Shown here in pieces: positions 61,575-64,000 of a stretch of 64,000 nucleotides of DNA. Position 1 is the first letter of the stretch. Each line of letters starts with the position of its first letter. Where the stretch lies: the NCBI GenBank assembly GCA_963205315.1, contig CAUJIO010000015.1:1-64000 (forward strand), given 5' to 3'. The stretch is from Pseudomonadota bacterium. GTDB lineage: Bacteria; Pseudomonadota; Alphaproteobacteria; Rhizobiales; Aestuariivirgaceae. The notes beneath the pieces were generated by a model. The model was not told where the DNA came from and ran no database searches. It was given only the letters and a program-made list of their open reading frames with translations. A program made the translations under genes and the position numbers.

Positions 61575-62313
61575 CTACAGGAATGATAGCACCAGTAGTG
61601 AATGTAAGATGCTCGGCTGCGGCGAGAACTGCTGAAGCCACCTCCTGCGGTTCGGCCAATCGTCCAAGAGGAGTTCGGGCAGTCTGTAACTCTCGCCATT
61701 TTTCATCGAGCCCCTGTACGAACTCTGTGGCAACTAGCCCTGGTGATACTGAGACTACTCGGATTCCCGGAGCGAAGGCTCGGGCCATGGAAATCGTAAG
61801 GTTATCAACGGCCGCCTTTGATGCACAGTAAGCAATGTTGCTGCCCATACCCGTGACGCCAGCAATCGACGAGATGTTCACGACCACCGCCTTGCTGGCA
61901 GCACGGAGCAGCGGCATAAACACCCTTGCACTAACGATAACGCCCCGAACATTCACATCAAGAATTCTGGAGATGAGTTCATCGTCTAGTGCGTCGAGAT
62001 CATCATGCGGAACGAATCGGGTTACGCCAGCTGCATTCACCAGCAGGTCGACACAGCCATATAGCTCCGCCACATTCCGGGCTGCGGCCGCCATAGCGAC
62101 TGAATCGGTTACAGGCATGGCAATGGCTTGATGACGACCTTCCGGCAATTGGTTGACGATGCGGGCTGCCACGTCGGCCGATGAATTGTAGCCGACGACG
62201 ACACGATAACCTTCCTCGGCCAGCGCAAGGCAGATGGCGGAGCCGATGCCGCCCGCACCTCCAGTTACGACAGCGGTTTTGGGAACAGCCGCGGCCATGC
62301 CATTCTGACTCAT
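61552..62313 (-). CDS. SDR-family oxidoreductase
   Basis: A 253-residue classical short-chain dehydrogenase. The cofactor motif TGGAGGIG (about 17-24), NAAG (in VNAAGVTRFV), the catalytic Ser in VVVNISSIAGVTG and YCASK (Tyr, Lys) are in place. FabG-like, with a 3-oxoacyl/3-hydroxyacid type reaction probable. The start overlaps the CRYL1-like gene by 4 bases and its end overlaps the thioesterase relic, all in one operon. Confidence 0.9.
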   Translation of the reverse strand: MSQNGMAAAVPKTAVVTGGAGGIGSAICLALAEEGYRVVVGYNSSADVAARIVNQLPEGRHQAIAMPVTDSVAMAAAARNVAELYGCVDLLVNAAGVTRFVPHDDLDALDDELISRILDVNVRGVIVSARVFMPLLRAASKAVVVNISSIAGVTGMGSNIAYCASKAAVDNLTISMARAFAPGIRVVSVSPGLVATEFVQGLDEKWRELQTARTPLGRLAEPQEVASAVLAAAEHLTFTTGAIIPVDGGRKML

Positions 62314-63257
62314 GTATCGGATTGCGTATTCTTGTGCCGCAGCAGCGCCATGAGCCTCCGGTCACGCCAGGCGGAACGCTCCGGCAGTTGATCAATCGCC
62401 AGCTTCTGGCGCCGCTCGGCTTCGACACGCCCTGCAAGATCCTCGTTCCAGGGCTTCGGATTGCTCCGCGCCTTCGCAATGCTGTGATAGAGTGGACCTA
62501 GCCGTCGCGCATAGTCAGCAACACCACCCGGCGCATTGAGGTCGATGGTCTCGAAGGGACCCATGAAGCACCATCTGAAACCCAGCCCATGGGATACCGT
62601 GAGGTCGATGTCCTCGACGCTGGCATAGCCTTCCTCGAAGAGCGCCCATGCCTCGTTCAGAAGCGCACCCTGCAGCCGGTTGAGGATGAAACCCTCGACC
62701 TCACGGTTCACCACGATGGGCACCTGCCCAACCATGTTCATGAACCTGCGGGCCGCCGGCACGATGGCCGCATCCGTCCAGGGCGCCGGAACGAGTTCGA
62801 CGAGAGGAATGAGGTGCGGCGGATTGACCGGATGCACGATCAGGAACCGCTCGCGGTTCGTCGCATGCTCGATGAAGGCGGAGGCGGGAATCCCCGAACT
62901 CGAACTTCCCACCACCGCGCCCGTCTTCAGCAACGGGCCGATAGCATTGGCGATCTCCGTCTTGGTGTTCACCCGCTCGAAAACCGACTCCTGCACGTAG
63001 TCGGCATCGGCCACGGCTTCAGCAAGCGTCTCGACAACCCGCATGCGGCCTAACAGTTCCGCGACATTGTCGAGCAGCCCTGCGGCCTTCATATCGCCAA
63101 GGCTCGCCGAGAGGCGGCCGAGTGCGGCCGCCCGCGCTTCCATGCTGGCGTCATAAATCGTCACCGGCAGGCCGGCCCTGGAAAACACAATGGCCCAACC
63201 AAGGCCCACCAGCCCGGCACCCACCACCGCAACGCTGCGGACGCTGTTCTCCGCCAT
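62310..63257 (-). CDS. 3-hydroxyacyl-CoA dehydrogenase-family protein, CRYL1/L-gulonate 3-dehydrogenase-like
   Basis: A 315-residue two-domain dehydrogenase. NAD-binding motif VVGAGLVGLGWAIVFSRAGL (about 9-28), catalytic region SSSSGIPASAFIE and VHPVNPPHLIPLVELVPAPW, and the C-terminal helical domain (GFILNRLQGALLNEAWALFE, LGFRWCFMGPFETIDLNAPG). The pattern fits CRYL1-type and carnitine-dehydrogenase-type enzymes that oxidise free 3-hydroxy acids. The ATG at 63257 overlaps the metallo-hydrolase stop by 1 base. Confidence 0.88.
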   Translation of the reverse strand: MAENSVRSVAVVGAGLVGLGWAIVFSRAGLPVTIYDASMEARAAALGRLSASLGDMKAAGLLDNVAELLGRMRVVETLAEAVADADYVQESVFERVNTKTEIANAIGPLLKTGAVVGSSSSGIPASAFIEHATNRERFLIVHPVNPPHLIPLVELVPAPWTDAAIVPAARRFMNMVGQVPIVVNREVEGFILNRLQGALLNEAWALFEEGYASVEDIDLTVSHGLGFRWCFMGPFETIDLNAPGGVADYARRLGPLYHSIAKARSNPKPWNEDLAGRVEAERRQKLAIDQLPERSAWRDRRLMALLRHKNTQSDT

Positions 63258-64000
63258 CACTTGACCCGCGACTTCTCGTTGTCGGCCAGGCATATCTCGG
63301 TGATGCGCAATCCGTCTTCGGTGATGCGCGATGGGAAGCGGTCCTTCAAGCGTTCCTCATGGATGGGAATGACGCGCTTCGAATCATACTGCACCGCCTT
63401 CATCATCTCCTCAGTCGCCATGACCAGGTTTTGCTGGCTTCCGACCGCGAGGCCAACGGGCACATACATCTGGTCGACATCGACGACGCCTCCTGGCCCG
63501 TCGATGTTCTCGAAGACATAGACGAGGTCTCCGGCCAGCACCCAGCCGTCCTTCGAGTCGGACTTACCGTCATTGCGCACATGCACCCACTGCGATGCGA
63601 AGGTATGACTGTCGAGGGCCACATGGAGGTCGACGCCGGGCAGGACGTCGCTGACATTGCCATTGATACACTTGAGGCGTTTGTCTCTTGCCAGCTCGAC
63701 GCCGCGGATGATGTCGCCGGGATCGACGGCCACCATCATCCAGCGTAGCCTGTCCGGCAGCGACATGGCCCACACCCATTTTGCGAGCTCCTGCTCCTGA
63801 ATGTGGAAGGTTGCATTGGGAAAATCCTCGACATTGCCGAAATGGTCGAAGTGAGCATGTGTGATAAAGACGTTCTGCACGTCCTCCGGCGTCAGTCCAA
63901 TACCCTGAAGCACGGTCCGGGGGTTGCGCCAGTTCTCGACTCCGAACTTATCCCCGAGGTGCTTGCCATAGGCCTTGTCATTGTAGCCCACGTCGACCAT
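63257..64000 (-). CDS. Metallo-beta-lactamase-fold hydrolase (lactonase-like), partial
   Basis: The window ends inside this gene; 247 codons are visible, and the N-terminus is probably beyond the edge (the ATG at 64000 falls inside the VDVGYND strand). The zinc motif THAHFDHFGN (His-x-His-x-Asp-His) is at about 48-53, and VALDSHTFASQWVH and LAGDLVYVFEN carry further metal ligands. It resembles AHL-lactonase-type and other lactone or ester hydrolases. It heads an operon with a CRYL1-like dehydrogenase, so opening of a sugar or hydroxy-acid lactone would fit. Confidence 0.85.
   Translation of the reverse strand: MVDVGYNDKAYGKHLGDKFGVENWRNPRTVLQGIGLTPEDVQNVFITHAHFDHFGNVEDFPNATFHIQEQELAKWVWAMSLPDRLRWMMVAVDPGDIIRGVELARDKRLKCINGNVSDVLPGVDLHVALDSHTFASQWVHVRNDGKSDSKDGWVLAGDLVYVFENIDGPGGVVDVDQMYVPVGLAVGSQQNLVMATEEMMKAVQYDSKRVIPIHEERLKDRFPSRITEDGLRITEICLADNEKSRVK

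Noticed and set aside
1..64000. tRNA, rRNA, riboswitch or CRISPR array
   Set aside because: No cloverleaf with a GGTTCGA-type arm and CCA end, no rRNA-like block, no recognisable riboswitch core and no spaced direct repeats were found by eye.

Overview
This 64 kb window has high GC content and the gene repertoire of an alphaproteobacterium, most likely from the Hyphomicrobiales (rhizobia and relatives). Supporting features are an ery-like polyol locus with a SorC regulator, a compact cbb3 oxidase operon, an Rrf2 regulator, an N-methylproline-demethylase-like flavoprotein and many catabolic ABC, SDR and ALDH genes. Genus cannot be set from sequence reading alone. No rRNA, tRNA or CRISPR array was seen. 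The window alternates between intact catabolic operons and decayed, IS-rich junctions, so it reads as an accessory part of a chromosome or large plasmid.

Region by region. 0-9.8 kb: the end of an M24 peptidase, two overlapping SDR dehydrogenases, a glutathione-dependent formaldehyde-activating enzyme with a histone-H1-like Lys/Ala tail, a proline-iminopeptidase-like hydrolase, Tex, a carboxymuconolactone-decarboxylase-family protein, an aldehyde dehydrogenase and an alpha/beta hydrolase. 9.8-20.9 kb: the most interesting block, a tightly overlapping minus-strand operon of a GlpD-like and a GlpK-like enzyme, then a glycerol-1-phosphate-dehydrogenase-like enzyme, a second FGGY kinase, a SorC regulator, both subunits of a thiamine-dependent 2-oxo-acid/acetoin dehydrogenase E1, a free-standing lipoyl domain, a class II aldolase and a lipoate-ligase-like protein. 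No E2 catalytic domain, E3 or transporter is present. A 12-base motif recurs upstream of the SDR pair and of both arms of this operon.

21-24.5 kb is a graveyard: a sulfatase/formylglycine-generating-enzyme fusion fossil, MerR, EamA, MFS and multicopper-oxidase fragments around an intact Crp-type regulator and a Met/His-rich exported protein. 24.7-29.3 kb: an XRE-cupin regulator, an Old-Yellow-Enzyme-type oxidoreductase and an orphan peptide-type ABC substrate-binding protein. 30-32.6 kb: an arsenic operon (arsR, arsC, ACR3, OsmC, truncated GAPDH). 32.6-40.2 kb: a truncated amidohydrolase, a hydrolase, an aldehyde dehydrogenase, a P1-peptidase fragment, a YdcH-like protein and an Rnk-like protein, partly bracketed by two remnants of one IS481-type element.

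40.2-47.6 kb: a respiratory/nitrosative-stress block, with ccoNOQP, ccoS, DUF2189 and DUF6522 genes behind an NsrR-like Rrf2 regulator. Divergent from it are a group 3 truncated haemoglobin that has lost its core, a nitronate-monooxygenase-like enzyme and 5-formyl-THF cyclo-ligase. 47.7-48.8 kb is a betaproteobacterial-looking insert (the 3' end of trmB plus an RluA-type pseudouridine synthase). 49.4-51.7 kb encodes a large exported DUF4185-like protein. 52.4-58.4 kb is a sugar-acid locus with two enolase-superfamily dehydratases, a one-permease ABC importer, a FadR-type regulator and two palindromes in the divergent promoter region. 58.8-61 kb holds IS3 and phage remnants. 61.2-64 kb holds an operon of a metallo-beta-lactamase-fold hydrolase, a CRYL1-like dehydrogenase, an SDR and a broken thioesterase.
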